Part shown: piece after piece, positions 1-11,285 of the stretch
How the letters are laid out: each line of letters begins with the position of its first letter
Numbering within the stretch: position 1 is the stretch's first letter
DNA from: Cylicocyclus nassatus
Lineage: Eukaryota > Nematoda > Chromadorea > Rhabditida > Strongylidae
DNA: 64,000 nt
Direction of reading: 5' to 3'
Assembly: GCA_958299035.1 (NCBI GenBank)
Contig: CATQJL010000316.1
Coordinates: 31,685,441 to 31,749,440 of the forward strand
Program-made: the position numbers and the translations under genes
Notes under the pieces: generated by a model
Databases searched by the model: none
What the model was told of the DNA's origin: nothing
What the model saw: only the letters and a program-made list of their open reading frames with translations

Positions 1-105
1 ATGAGTTCCTCTCGTAGGCAAAATTTTGATCGTACAAATTCGTTAAGAATTTAAAGAGTTATGAATTTTTGAAAATGGTGCGAACGAACTTTCGGGACAA
101 CCTAA
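1..105. repeat. Right end of a mariner-type inverted-repeat element
   Basis: The stretch ends in a CGGGACAACCTAA terminus followed by TA (106-107). This is the complement of the TTAGGTTGTCCCG start seen on complete elements elsewhere in the window. The other end lies outside the window, so neither length nor coding content can be judged. Confidence 0.6.
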
Positions 106-285
106 TATTATAAACAGAAAAGCAGCGTCCAAGGTTGGAGCAAGGCTCGGCGTGGCCTAAAGAGCAGGTTGGATATCTTTTTGGAGGTAAAAAGCAAAGA
201 AGATATCATTTTTGCGGGTTCGGAGAGAAGAAGAGCCGCAAGCACACCACCGGCATGTCGCCGGCATGAAGGCGGCACGCTCCAA

Positions 286-375
286 CACAGCGATATCTTA
301 AACAAACAAAAACTTCCTTAGAATCAGAAGCACAGCGATATCTTAAACAAACAAAAACTTCCTTAAAATCAGAAG
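286..375. repeat. Two-copy 45-bp tandem repeat
   Basis: Unit one is 286-330 and unit two is 331-375. They are identical except for one G/A change late in the unit. Each contains CACAGCGATATC and an AACAAACAAAAACTTCC stretch. No gene is evident around it. Confidence 0.9.
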
Positions 376-779
376 GCAATGATATGACACCAAAATTGGT
401 CTGCAAGGGCACAAGGAATTTTACCATATATAAAAAATTATGGAAAACTTACATAAAGTGAATCCATAGCAAACACTTTAGGAGTTAGCTTTACGGCTAG
501 CTGAACGGCCACCTCAGGTGAAATAAAGAAGTCATTAATTTTTCCCCTCACATAATTTTTTCAAACTTTTTAAGAGTTCTACTTTACAATCCTTTACCTA
601 TATGCGTCTTAAATCGCCGCAAACCCTTTCCTCTCCGCTTACATAGCACCACCCCCCCCCTTCGATCTCTCAAGGGTTGCAGCAATGCTGATCCAAGCGC
701 GCGTGGTGGTGCGCGGCGGACTCGTCATGCCGCCAAAGCAAATCATACAAAACCAAGGTTCTTTTTTTTGAATTTTGAA
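376..779. other. Unassigned sequence up to the gap
   Basis: No gene is supported here. The last 42 bases (738-779) nearly match 2053-2094, which belongs to the palindrome on the other side of the N run. The left edge of the gap therefore lies in another copy, or a misplaced piece, of that repeat. A C-run sits at about 651-660. Confidence 0.6.
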
Positions 780-1279
780 NNNNNNNNNNNNNNNNNNNNN
801 NNNNNNNNNNNNNNNNNNNNNNNNNNNNNNNNNNNNNNNNNNNNNNNNNNNNNNNNNNNNNNNNNNNNNNNNNNNNNNNNNNNNNNNNNNNNNNNNNNNN
901 NNNNNNNNNNNNNNNNNNNNNNNNNNNNNNNNNNNNNNNNNNNNNNNNNNNNNNNNNNNNNNNNNNNNNNNNNNNNNNNNNNNNNNNNNNNNNNNNNNNN
1001 NNNNNNNNNNNNNNNNNNNNNNNNNNNNNNNNNNNNNNNNNNNNNNNNNNNNNNNNNNNNNNNNNNNNNNNNNNNNNNNNNNNNNNNNNNNNNNNNNNNN
1101 NNNNNNNNNNNNNNNNNNNNNNNNNNNNNNNNNNNNNNNNNNNNNNNNNNNNNNNNNNNNNNNNNNNNNNNNNNNNNNNNNNNNNNNNNNNNNNNNNNNN
1201 NNNNNNNNNNNNNNNNNNNNNNNNNNNNNNNNNNNNNNNNNNNNNNNNNNNNNNNNNNNNNNNNNNNNNNNNNNNNNNN
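780..1279. other. Assembly gap of exactly 500 N
   Basis: The 500 consecutive Ns are a conventional placeholder length. Both flanks are parts of the same palindromic repeat, which suggests the assembler failed on an inverted repeat. Open frames crossing the Ns are meaningless. Confidence 0.99.
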
Positions 1280-2602
1280 AAGCTAAAATATCTATACACG
1301 ACTGAATAACACATTGACGACAACGTTACCCACACGGTGGATTATGCAATGACTGCCACTTAAGACAGCGTGACCCAGTTGGTGAGTCATGGCTTAAATT
1401 TTGTTAAAACGTTTACAATCTTAGGGTACATCCGTTTCATATGTTCTCTTATCCTCTGATGGTAGAGACTACTTATGCGTTTCTCGGCCCTAAAATTGCT
1501 GTCGTTATACTGTAAATAACAATCTGTGTAATTTCATATAGGAATTTTCGAAGTTGAGTAAGCACTGATAAAGGAGGATAGAAGACTCCAATGCAGAGCT
1601 TGGCAGATGGCCCTAGCGATTCCTAACATACGAGTCTCCTTGTCTTCACAGCGCTTCTACGACATGGGTTGCTATGGGGTGCTTACAGAAACAAAGAAAC
1701 AAAAATCATTAGAACACTGAAAACCATTTCAAAACTCAAAAAAAGAACCTTGGTGTTTGTATGATTTGCTTTCGGAAACTTGCAACAAAAATTGGAGCAG
1801 TCGGTATTGTAGGTTATTTCACCAGCTCTTTCTAACAGTGCAAAGTTTGCGCCGATTGAGCGTCTCTATAAAAAGTTACGATTTTCGAGCAAGCAATAAA
1901 AAAGGGCGAATTTGATTTATTTTGGCATTTTTCAGGGAAATCATAACTTTTCATGGAGATGCTCAATCGGCGCAAACTTTGCACTGTTAGAAAGAGCTGG
2001 TGAAATAACCTACAATACCGACTGCTCCAATTTTTGTTGCAAGTTTCCGAAAGCAAATCATACAAACACCAAGGTTCTTTTTTTGAGTTTTGAAATGGTT
2101 TTCAGTGTTCTAATGATTTTTGTTTCTTTGTTTCTGTAAGCACCCCATAGCAACCCATGTCGTAGAAGCGCTGTGAAGACAAGGAGACTCGTATGTTAGG
2201 AATCGCTAGGGCCATCTGCCAAGCTCTGCATTGGAGTCTTCTATCCTCCTTTATCAGTGCTTACTCAACACGTTGACGACAACGCGCGTATTTACTTATC
2301 TGTCTTGTGAGACACTTTCCACGGAAAGTCGAAAATTCCTATATGAAATTACACAGATAGTTATTTACAGTACAACTACAGCAATTCTAGGGCCGAGAAA
2401 CGCGTAAGTAGTCTCTACCATCAGAGGATAAGAGAACATATGAAACGGATGTACCCTAAGATTGTAAACGCTTTAACAAAATTTAAGCCATGACCCACCA
2501 ACTGGGTCACGCTGTCTTAAGTGGCAGTCATTGCATAATCCACCGTGTGGGTAACGTTGTCGTCAATGTGTTATTCAGTCATGTATAGATATTTTAGCTT
2601 CC
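1280..2602. repeat. Large palindromic element, arms about 600 bp
   Basis: The left arm (1280 to about 1887) and right arm (about 1941-2602) are reverse complements with few mismatches. The right arm carries about 68 extra bases near 2268-2335. The roughly 50-bp loop and adjoining arm (about 1790-2045) closely match the core of the element at 21591-22275 and distantly resemble the core at 18433-19141. The outer end on the left is lost in the N run. No intact transposase frame is seen, so this is best read as a non-autonomous foldback/MITE-type element. Confidence 0.85.
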
Positions 2603-3552
2603 AGTTTTGTTAATCGAAATTGGCAATTTAATTCCGATTCTTTGATTAAGTGTTTTGCACCACTCTTCTGAGGAACGATAAAAGCACCAAAAAAAGCTAA
2701 TGCCAGAAAGTCAATCTTTACTCTTGGTCTTAGCAACGGATTTGGTCTTGGGACGCCGCATTTCACAGAATCTTACAAGGCTGAACTATTTGAAAGGCTG
2801 TGTTTTTTCTCAGACAGATCACTATTTTACAGAATGCTAAAAATCATGCGGAGTATGGAATCTCTCATTATTTTGTTTTTCAACAAAGTCTTATTCCGTA
2901 TAATTGATGCCTGTTCCGAGTTCTAAGTGGTCATTCACTGCAAAACACATAGTTTTGGGTGAAGGTGGCAAGGTGGTGATCTACATAAGTAGGAATTATA
3001 AATGATTTGTTTACTTTATCGCAGCATTTTTTAACGAAACTACTTTAGGAAATCTTTATGGATGGCAAGAACAACTTCAATGGTTTAGTATTTTATTCCG
3101 CTACGTAGCTGAGGATTTCCATTTATAGCAGCTTACCATAAACAAGAGTGAGCCAATAACATATAAACTACTTGCTCATCTTGTTGATCGTTTCAAACTG
3201 GCGGGTGGATGCGCTGTAAACATCAATACACTAATGTAAATGGTGAACGAATCCGCATATGAGAAGATTGCGTTCTTTGCATGCTTTATAGATATTAGGC
3301 GCATCTAAATGCCATTGTGAAAATGAAGTATGCTTACTGGAATTACTCTAATCTTGTAAATTTCAAGCAAACACAAGCAATAATTTTTCTCTGACTAACA
3401 ACGTGTTTTGCTCAAAACCGCCCTTTCAAATAAGTGTAATATTCACAAAGCATTGATGGTTGCTTCCAAATCTGAGGTCGTTATATTCTGAGCGCCTCCG
3501 ATTACGAGCGTTTACGAACGATTTTGGATGTAAAAATAACTCACGTTATTCA
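2603..3552. other. No gene seen
   Basis: AT-rich sequence without a convincing exon, promoter or repeat that I could pair with another copy in the window. Confidence 0.5.
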
Positions 3553-3877
3553 GAACAGAACATCAGAACAACCCAGATGAGCTACTTCAGATATCAGGGC
3601 ACTTTATGCAATTGCCTATTTCTTGTTTGATATGCTCATACTCACAAGGGAAGGATACTTGGTCGAAGTGGTGTTCGCTATGAGTCGTCACTGTTTCATA
3701 GAACTTGTAACGTTGAACAGAACATCAGAACAACCCCAGATGAGCTACTTCAGATATCAGGGCACTTTATGCAATTGCCTATTTCTTGATTGATATGCTC
3801 ATACTCACAAGGGAAGGATACTTGGTCGAAGTGGTGTTCGCTATGAGTCGTCACTGCTTCATAGAACTTGGAACGCT
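3553..3877. repeat. Two-copy tandem duplication, about 162-bp unit
   Basis: Unit one is 3553-3714 and unit two is 3715-3877. They differ at only a handful of positions, including one inserted C, so the duplication is recent. The unit carries stops in the frames I checked, so it is not an obvious exon duplication. Confidence 0.95.
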
Positions 3878-3915
3878 GATTCAAAATTTGCTTTTGCTAC
3901 CTGCAAAGCGCTTCT

Positions 3916-3944
3916 GGGGGGGGGGGGAGGGAAGGGGGGGGGGG
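3916..3944 (+). other. G-run cluster, possible G-quadruplex
   Basis: Twelve Gs, then A, three Gs, AA and eleven Gs follow one another. This could form an intramolecular G-quadruplex on the plus strand. Runs this long are also error-prone in sequencing. Other long G/C runs occur near 45887, 47159, 54660 and 60008. Confidence 0.6.
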
Positions 3945-4543
3945 CGCTATTGAAACTTTTTGATGCAAAAATAAGTACACGCGGCTACACTAAAATCATT
4001 AGGAAATGTAGCTCGTGAGTTCGAATGGGGCATTACAGCCAAAACGTTCTACGCAATCAATACCCTTTATTATTAAGCTCATGCAGTCACTACTCTTTCA
4101 AGCGCCGGAAAGATCTTTATACTTGTATTTACCTCTATCTTCATTCTGATCTGCCGGCAGCTCATTCAAGTCGGCAGATTACGTTCCGAGGTTGAAAGCA
4201 ACAGTGGTCTCTTGCGCTTGGTTTTCGGTTCAGAAGCGCTTGTAAGTTGACCTACAGGAATGCAACAGCAATTAATGAGTTTTCTTCAAAAGGTAAACCA
4301 TCCAGAAAATTACTCCAACCAAAAGATTATCCTTACAAATATTTGCAGAAAAATGCTGTCATTATTTTACCTAGTACTTAGAGTTTTACTACATTTTCGA
4401 TTTCAACAAATTTCAAGTGTCGACACAATGAGGTAAGTTCTTGTCGCAATTTTGAGAATCGAAAATGGAACAGCTTGACATTATCGAGGGAATTGTTTCG
4501 ACTGCACATGTGGATAGAAGAGAGTCTAGTATCTAAAAAATAC

Positions 4544-6556
4544 TAGGTCGGTCCGAAGCTCCCGCTGTTTTTCAGATCCATGCTCAAACCACTTAGAATG
4601 AAGATAGACAAACGCTGTAAGCACTATCCGATACAGAATTTCTCCCTCTTTTGAAAGGTTTTTTTTTCTTTTCAATGTCCGCTCGATAATCGGTAGGGAT
4701 CTACAACCCATGATTTTCACCCATCTTCAGTTTAGCTATTTTTTAAAATTTCCATTATCAACTTTTGGAATAGCTTTGATGACAGTTGGATAGAACAAAC
4801 AAAATAATTTTCTGACATTTCTAGCTGGCTTCTCAAGGTCTTTGAAATTTTTTTTGATTCTATCAAATTCCATCTTGGGGAGTATCAACCCTCTCAGGAC
4901 AATAAACAACTAGCAACCAGTGTCATTCGATGCAGCTTTTTCTCCTTTTTCTAATAGACTTCTTTCCTTTCTAATTTGTATAATGTTTAAGGATAAAATT
5001 ATCATAGTTTTTGTTTTCACACGCGTCCCCGGCTGTACCCAGAAAATTCGGAATTCAATATTTCGAACCCCTAAACGCTCAGTTGCCTACTAAGATTGGT
5101 CTAAGTCATAATCTGTTTTTGAAGCTTTGAATTCTCAAGATTTGTCAGTGTTGGAAGCGATTTTTTCTCATGACTTCGCAAAAGAAACGGCTTTTGGAAA
5201 AACTGCCTCACGAAATACTGAAGAGTTAGCTGTTGAAACCGAAATATTAGGTTGTCCCAAAGGTTTTGTCCGTTTTTTCAACGTATCATAAAAATACGTG
5301 GAACAAAGATAGGGAAACGCTCTAAGCACTATCCGACGCATCTTTTCCTCCTCTTTCTAACTGTCAAGCCCACATGCCGATTACTCTTTTGCTCACTGAG
5401 ATAAACGCCGAAATTTCGAACCCGTGGTTTTAACTATGTCCAAGTTTGGCAATTTTTCACAATCTTTATTTTTGACTTTCGGAAAAGCTTTGGCAACAAT
5501 TAGATAGAGCAAACAAAGGGCAATATAATGACAATTTTTCAGCATCTATAGCCAGCCTTGAAAATTTTTTTGAATTATTTTTCTGATGCTATCAAATTCC
5601 ACTTTTGGTGATGCCAAAAGCCAGAGATCATGAAACGGCGCACAACAAAGGTGTTATTCGATGCAGCTTTTCCTCCCGTTTCCAGAGAGTATATTTTCTC
5701 TCCAATTTGCGGGGTCTTTGGCGATAAAATTTTCATAATTCTTGAATTTGACCCCCGCCCCAGCGTAACTACGTAAAATGCAAAATCTTATATTTCGAAG
5801 CGGTAGACGCTCATTTGCTTCGTAAAAATAATGAATAATCGTAATCGGTTTTTAAAAGCTTCAAAATCCGATATTTGTTAGTGTTCGAGGCGTTTCTATA
5901 TTTTAGAACTTCGCAAAAGTGAAGACTTTTGAAAAAATTTTCTTTAAAAATATTATAAAACAGCTAGATATGCCAAATAATTGCATTGCATTGCCCTTTG
6001 CTTACTCTATCTGAGGGCTATCAATGGTCTTCCAAAAGTTGAAAATGAAGATTGTGAAAAATTGCCAAACTTGGACATAGTAAAAACCATGGGTTCGAAA
6101 TTTCGGCGTTTATCTCAGTGAGCAAAAGAGTAATCGGCATGTGGGCTTGACAGTTAGAAAGAGGAGGAAAAGATGCGTCGGGTATTGCTTAGAGCGTTTC
6201 CCTATCTTTGTTCCACGTATTTTTATGATAGGTTGAAAAAACGGACAAAACTTTCGGGACAACCTAATAGTTCATTGTATTGCATTTTGTTTAGTTTATC
6301 TAACTGTTATCAAAGCTAGTCCAAAAGTTGAAAATGGAAATTACAAAAAATAGCCAAACTCAAGGTGGGTGAAAATCATGGGTTGGGGATCCCTGCCGAT
6401 TATTGAGCGGGCATTACGGGAATCTGAACAAAAATATAACCGCTAGAAAGAGGAAGAAATTTCTGCATCGGATGCTGCTTACAGCGTTTGTCTATCTTCA
6501 TTCTAAGAGGTTTGAGCATGGGTCGGAAAAATAGCACAAACTTTTGGACCGACTTA
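4544..6556. mobile_element. Mariner-type inverted-repeat element (outer host of a nested pair)
   Basis: The ends read TAGGTCGGTCCGAAG at the left and, in reverse complement, TAAGTCGGTCCAAAAG at the right. The inverted arms run inward for about 250 bp on each side. The body is split by the element at 5248-6267. The interior left of the insertion (for example 4860-5240) is homologous to the interior of the inserted element, so host and guest belong to one family. No transposase frame survives, so it is non-autonomous or decayed. Confidence 0.8.
5248..6267. mobile_element. Mariner-type element nested inside a relative
   Basis: This 1020-bp element starts TTAGGTTGTCCCAAAG and ends CGGGACAACCTAA. 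It is flanked by TA at 5246-5247 and 6268-6269, the classic mariner target duplication. The terminal inverted repeats are about 270 bp long and well conserved, better than those of the host element, which agrees with a later insertion. The interior has no intact open frame. Confidence 0.9.
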
Positions 6557-7313
6557 ATATCTTAACTTTTGTGAACTTCCTTCTGCATCTGGATACTAAA
6601 AAAAACTTTAAGACTTTTTTAGATACTAAGCTCCCTCGCACTTACAAATTCGTAATTGTCAAGTAGTTGACAACTCTGCAATGTCAGAGCTATGAAGCAT
6701 GGCCGCAGGAGGGACGGAAGAGTGCGTAAACTTGTGTTACGCTTTGTATTTATGGCCTGTGGCTAGTCATGTCTCTACCCGCTTCCATATTCTTAGTTCT
6801 CTGCCTACTTTTTCTCTCCCTTCCCCTCCTTCCTCCTTTGTCCCCCAGTATGGTACACCGTGACTGCAGCATGCAACTTCAAAGCAACATTACTCAAAAG
6901 TACGCCATTCCGCTCCCGCTGAGTGAAAATGATCTTTATTGCCATCGTCTAGAACAGTTGATTTTTCGCGTTCGGTAGAAAAAGCATTTTATCGCAAGGT
7001 GCCAAAAATCAATAAATCGATAAAAGAATCCAAGACGTCGCTAAAATGCACTGAAGCAATCTTCGTGTTTGTACAGAGGGCAAAATTTAGCCCCAAGTTG
7101 AAACAGAAAGAGACAGAAAGAAGACCTAGATCATATTGTGCACACATTTACGGATTAAACCAGGATGATGATCCAAAACTGAAGGGCGCTTGTGACTCAG
7201 TTAAGCTTACGGATGTTGCATCACATCAACGAAAATCCAGTAGTTGCTATACAGTTTCTATTTGTTAGCTTCGATAGCAGCTCAGACTGCATCGGACTTC
7301 CTACCCCTCGAGA
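6557..7313. other. Upstream region of the first small gene; no further gene seen
   Basis: A pyrimidine-rich stretch (6770-6850) gives a leader-like hydrophobic open frame, but there is no supporting context. The part nearest 7314 may contain upstream regulatory sequence of the small gene at 7437. Confidence 0.4.
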
Positions 7314-7345
7314 GGCGGGGCCTCGGATTAAGCTAGGTATAAAAA
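7314..7345 (+). promoter_or_regulatory. GC box plus TATA box of small gene 1
   Basis: GGCGGGGC (7314-7321) is followed after 16 bp by TATAAAAA (7338-7345). The start codon is 99 bp downstream of the TATA start. The same order and similar spacing precede both relatives, at 36086-36112 and 39752-39782. GGCGKGGC resembles a KLF/Sp-type binding site; the factor is inferred. Confidence 0.75.
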
Positions 7346-7436
7346 CGGCCCCAAGAGCGCTCACACAGATCTTCGAACTCTCGCTCAGTACGAGCTTATT
7401 GAGAATCTAAACTGTCAACTAATAACACTATCAACA

Positions 7437-7550
7437 ATGTTCCACATCAATGTCGACTACGATTTCGAACTGAAGCAGCAGCGCCCGCAAAGACGACAAC
7501 TAACTACGAGAATGTCGTCCTCAACTATAGTTTCGAAGACTGAGGATTAA
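7437..7550 (+). CDS. Small HINVD-family protein 1 (37 aa), function unknown
   Basis: I do not recognise the product. The 37-residue frame begins MFHINVDYD, continues with a K/Q/R-rich stretch containing RPQRRQL, and ends in a Ser/Thr-rich acidic tail (…SKTED). There is no signal peptide or membrane segment. The start is fixed by the family: codons 1-9 match those of the gene at 36220 with four nucleotide differences, all synonymous third positions, and HINVD recurs in the gene at 39529 with only synonymous changes. That pattern indicates selection on the protein. A TATA box lies 99 bp upstream. No splice donor is obvious, so the gene looks intronless. A 30-bp AU-rich triple repeat and an AATAAA follow in the presumed 3' UTR. 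The basic middle could bind nucleic acid or a protein partner, but that is speculation. Confidence 0.7.
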   Translation: MFHINVDYDFELKQQRPQRRQLTTRMSSSTIVSKTED

Positions 7551-7830
7551 ACTCTCGAATTCTGACACTATGGATAGACGCGGACTATGTACAAATTACA
7601 AGGATCAGCAGATCACTAAGGATACCTCTACGCGACGGTGGCCAATACTTCGGGAAGACGACTCTATTCTTATGATTCGGCGCAAGCCGAGTTTGGTGTC
7701 AGTCATGCTTCTTCCAGCATTTTGGCCTTTCCATCTATATGCACTGCTCTTATTGACAATGCCAACTTAAGTTGACCCTAATGTTGATTTGCTCATACGC
7801 TTGTGATGAAATTGTGCCTACTGAATTCCA
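7551..7830 (+). other. Presumed 3' UTR of small gene 1
   Basis: This lies between the stop codon and the AU-rich repeats. It contains a 66-codon open frame (7570-7770) that follows no convincing context and lacks a counterpart at the two related genes. I treat it as untranslated. Confidence 0.35.
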
Positions 7831-7920
7831 TATTTATTTGTTACGAAAGATGTATTTCTATATTTATTTGTTACGAAAGAAATACATGCATATTTATTTG
7901 TCGCGAATGCGAAAACGCAA
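7831..7920 (+). repeat. Three 30-bp tandem repeats with AU-rich element cores
   Basis: TATTTATTTG begins exactly at 7831, 7861 and 7891. The first two units continue TTACGAAAGA; the third is diverged. As RNA these give three UAUUUAUUU cores, the sequence type of AU-rich instability elements. The facing words TGTATTTCT (7851-7859) and AGAAATACA (7878-7886) could pair into a hairpin. Confidence 0.85.
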
Positions 7921-7924
7921 TAAA
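7919..7924 (+). terminator. Possible polyadenylation signal of small gene 1
   Basis: AATAAA directly follows the AU-rich triple repeat, 369 bp after the stop codon. A TGTACATA word, a Pumilio/FBF-type site, lies at 7949-7956, just beyond the expected cleavage point. Confidence 0.45.
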
Positions 7925-7956
7925 TCATATTTGGTCACATGCTTTTACTGTACATA

Positions 7957-8777
7957 GGGTTATGAAAACTGAACACAACCGTTTGGTCAGAAGACTCGAG
8001 CAAAGGAAAGAAACGGACAATTACCAACTTACAAATAGCTAAATGATTTTGCGAGGAGTCAACATTAAAGGTACGAAAGCCAGGAAAGCGAAAATGTTTG
8101 ATGTTTCGCTCCTTAAGGCTTTCCTACAAGTGAAAGTATGTATAAAATGCGAGGACAATATTGTTAAAGAGATACCTCTATGGAAAGAACAAATTACGCT
8201 TTGAGGCTACCTTTGAAAATTGTCAGAAACGCGCTTTGAGGCTTTATTAAGAAACGAGCTGGCATCCCGGGTTCCACCCCGTTCAGGAGCAAGTCCATCG
8301 TGCTTGATCTCTCATGTAGCAAAACTTACCCTTTTTCCTTGGGTTCGCTTCCTACCGTTTTTACCTATCTTGATAACAGCAGATCAACATGAGCTTCACC
8401 GCTCATCCTTCATGACTATGGGAAATATGCACAGAGCACAAACACACAGATTTTCTGTTTTATATATTAAGAAGTTTTCAGAAACTTCTATCTGTACCTG
8501 TATCTGAATGATGAAATCAGTTGTCGGTTTCCGTCATTAAGAACTGCATTCCCTTTCCTTTGATTTCTATCATTCACGTATGGATTTTGAATTCTTATAA
8601 AAATTCGTCCATGCTCCGACCCGCGCATTCCTTTTCAATAGAAATTTTGAGCTGTGGAAGTTAACATATAACCAAGTCTGAGTAGTAGTAGTTTTGCGCT
8701 CTAGCTTCGAATTTTTTAGAGATAAAGCGTTTGAATTGAATAAGAAAGGAACCGTCTTTTGCAACTAAAATATCACC
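7957..8777. other. No gene seen
   Basis: Short overlapping open frames on both strands have no supporting context. No repeat was recognised. Confidence 0.4.
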
Positions 8778-8779
8778 TA

Positions 8780-8995
8780 CAGTCGAGTAGATTTTCCGCT
8801 TAATATAGTGTGCTTGCACAGAAGGTGAAATGCGATAAAATTTGCGCGTAAACAAATAGCTTCGACTGTGACGCCGGCCAACTGCGGGCGCAAAATGTCG
8901 GCAGTACTGGCGTGGCTATTTTCTCACGCGCACATTTTACCGCATTTCATCTTCTGTGCAAGCATAGTATATCAAGCGGAATATCTACTCGACTG
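8780..8995. mobile_element. 216-bp MITE, CAGTCGAGTAGAT family, copy 1
   Basis: The element starts CAGTCGAGTAGAT and ends ATCTACTCGACTG, with TA on each side (8778-8779, 8996-8997). Inverted arms of about 80 bp surround a GC-rich asymmetric centre. A second copy of identical length lies at 61381-61596 in the opposite orientation. Confidence 0.93.
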
Positions 8996-8997
8996 TA

Positions 8998-9658
8998 CAA
9001 CAAATCGTCGATTTAGAAGAAATTACGAAACATGAAACTCCGCTTAATAAACTTTCATTCAACTTTTAGAATCTTGTCTTTTGTCCTCACATAAACAGTT
9101 ATTACAAGAGCAGTCATTCAGTATAGTTAATGTTACTCTGAATGTTGCGATTTTTACATGAACTCATCATGTGCCAATCAGTAAGAGACGATTCATTCCT
9201 CTATATTATGGTGTCTTTGATATAAAAGTGCATCAAGCGCTTGTGTGCTCTTCTTTGATCGCAATATATTACAGCTCTAGACAGCGCAGAAAGTGCTTTA
9301 GAGTTACCAGAAAGAAACAGTGAGAATTTACCTTGTAGTTTTCATAATCTTCTATAATTCAAGCGTCTATGCCACACATCGCAGATGCCTAGAATTTATT
9401 TTTCTTAAATGGAAAAAAGAATTCTGCTACAAATCAACGTTGGTTATTTCTTGGCTAGGAACAAGAATGTATTGAAATCGAAATTACTTGTTTCTGACAA
9501 ATTTTTAAGTGAACAGTACTTAAACCTGAGTATACAAGTGATTATAGAAAAACAAGCCAAAATTTAATTAGATTTAGAGAAGAAATTGGAATATTGTACA
9601 GGAAGCACAATAACGCTATCGAAAGTGATTGCAAAGGTTTGTTTGCTCAATTTTTCAG
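8998..9658. other. No gene seen
   Basis: AT-rich sequence without a supportable feature. Confidence 0.4.
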
Positions 9659-9852
9659 ATTCGTTAATTGATATGCCACATTTATATCAGCATTGTTCTA
9701 ACGTTTTTTGGAAGGGTATTCGTACAGTAAAGTGTAGGTCAGCCCTTGATTTAGTAAACAGCAAACATAAAACACTAATGCCAACCTTGCTCAATTTAGG
9801 GTTTCTTAATTGTACAAGAAGTGAGGAGATTTTTATTGGAGTGCTGAAATAG
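9659..9852 (+). CDS. Candidate terminal exon, unknown gene
   Basis: The segment follows a good nematode-type acceptor (CAATTTTTCAG, ending at 9658) and is open for 64 codons to TAG. It starts in phase 2. The composition is mixed hydrophilic and hydrophobic, with no motif recognised. I found no upstream exon with a matching donor, and open frames of this length occur by chance at this base composition. It may therefore be spurious. Confidence 0.22.
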
Positions 9853-10915
9853 GCTCTCACTTTTTGCAACCTTTAGTTCTTGTGCTAGTTGAATGGATCG
9901 GGATACACATCCTTACCCGTTTTATGTCACTCGTCTTTTAGGGCAAAAACTTTTTTTATCAATATCTTTTAGCTTTTCTCAAGCGTTGCAACACAAAAAT
10001 GGTTAATGAAGGTTTTAGTGAAAACTGCGGTCAAATCTTCTTAACACCCTTGTGGGTGTTCTGAACGCTATATCTCATCGCGATCACCTCGATATCCGAG
10101 AAAATGTTTTTTGCAGGAAATAATCTTCGTTGTATTATGAGATTTGGCTTATATATTACAATAATCTACTTAAAGATTTGGCCGCGTAGCGGCTTGCAGC
10201 AGTTTACCCTAAAATACTGATATCAGTTTTTGAGTAACGGACATGGTAACATAATGCTTCTGATCGCAGACAAAAAGTGCTAATCCGTAAATTGAAGGCA
10301 AAACCTTTGTTGGCTATTATTTATGGAGAAAGTATTGATACATATGTCAAGTGATGTTATATAATCCAATAGACAAGGCTTCATCCTTCTACTAATCCTC
10401 AAACTCTTCCCGCCGATGGTCTTTTGACCTTGTACAGCAAAGACCTAGGTTTTACAAGCAGAGTTTAGGCAGTTTCTGAAAGCATAACCAAATTCTGGAA
10501 TACACTATACATCTTGCGCCAGGAATTAGGCATCTTAATATGAAGCCCTACAATCGTAAGCTGCCAAAAGCTCAAGACCCCTAACCCAAGGTAGACGGAG
10601 CCTCTGAGTAATGGCTTGTTTAACACTTTTCAGACACCACCCACATATGAAGTCTAAGTTCCAAATCATAGGACGAATGCCTGCAAGGGCCTTTATGGAT
10701 ATATGGCCCTAAGAACGACCAAGTATGCACCCACACGCGTAGGCCACACAAGCTCCTGCTAGGAAGCAGTTTGTTTCAGCCCGATGCGTTTTAAGCCGCT
10801 TGCGTATCATCGATTAACACTGCTGTTTCATTGGATATATTACAGTGTAGAAGGTATAAGCTTCCACCTCCACCTAAGTTGATTTATGAGAGATCAATCA
10901 CGAGATTTTTCAAAG
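9853..10915. other. No gene seen
   Basis: Neither strand shows a convincing exon. The stretch 10400-10800 is less AT-rich than its surroundings, but I recognise nothing in it. Confidence 0.4.
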
Positions 10916-11285
10916 CAGTGTCCCGGCAGATTCGCGCCTTGAGAGATATATAGCTGAGGTGGGGTTCTTGTCACCCCACTAACCTCCAGGCCCAGTCCTG
11001 TTGCTTGATTTACACCCCCCCCTGCGCCAAGAAAATAGCCTTTGAACCGGCGCGCGTTAGGACGATTTCTCTTACCTGTTCGGCGCCGGACCACCACGAC
11101 CGCTCCCGCACTGTGCTTGCGCAGCAGGGCCTACCAACTTTTCACTGAAAATCTCGTCCGAGCTGCCTTTTGGAAATTGAAAAAACTGCCTTTTTACCCG
11201 GTTAAGAGCTCAAATTCGGGTTCTACGAGTCGAAAAGGCCTAAAACATGCAAAAACATGGAGATGCAAAACCTGCCGGGACACTG
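10916..11285. mobile_element. Possible hAT-like element with CAGTGTCCCGGCAG ends
   Basis: CAGTGTCCCGGCAG (10916-10929) is repeated as its exact reverse complement at 11272-11285. The CAGTG start and the 370-bp spacing fit a hAT-like non-autonomous element. The flanking 8-mers do not form a clean target duplication, so the assignment is tentative. The interior is GC-rich compared with its neighbours. Confidence 0.5.

Noticed and set aside
670..1335. Long open frames spanning the N run
   Set aside because: They are open only because ambiguous codons contain no stop.
6769..6978. Frame starting with a signal-peptide-like leader
   Set aside because: The leader comes from a CT-rich tract and the rest has no support.
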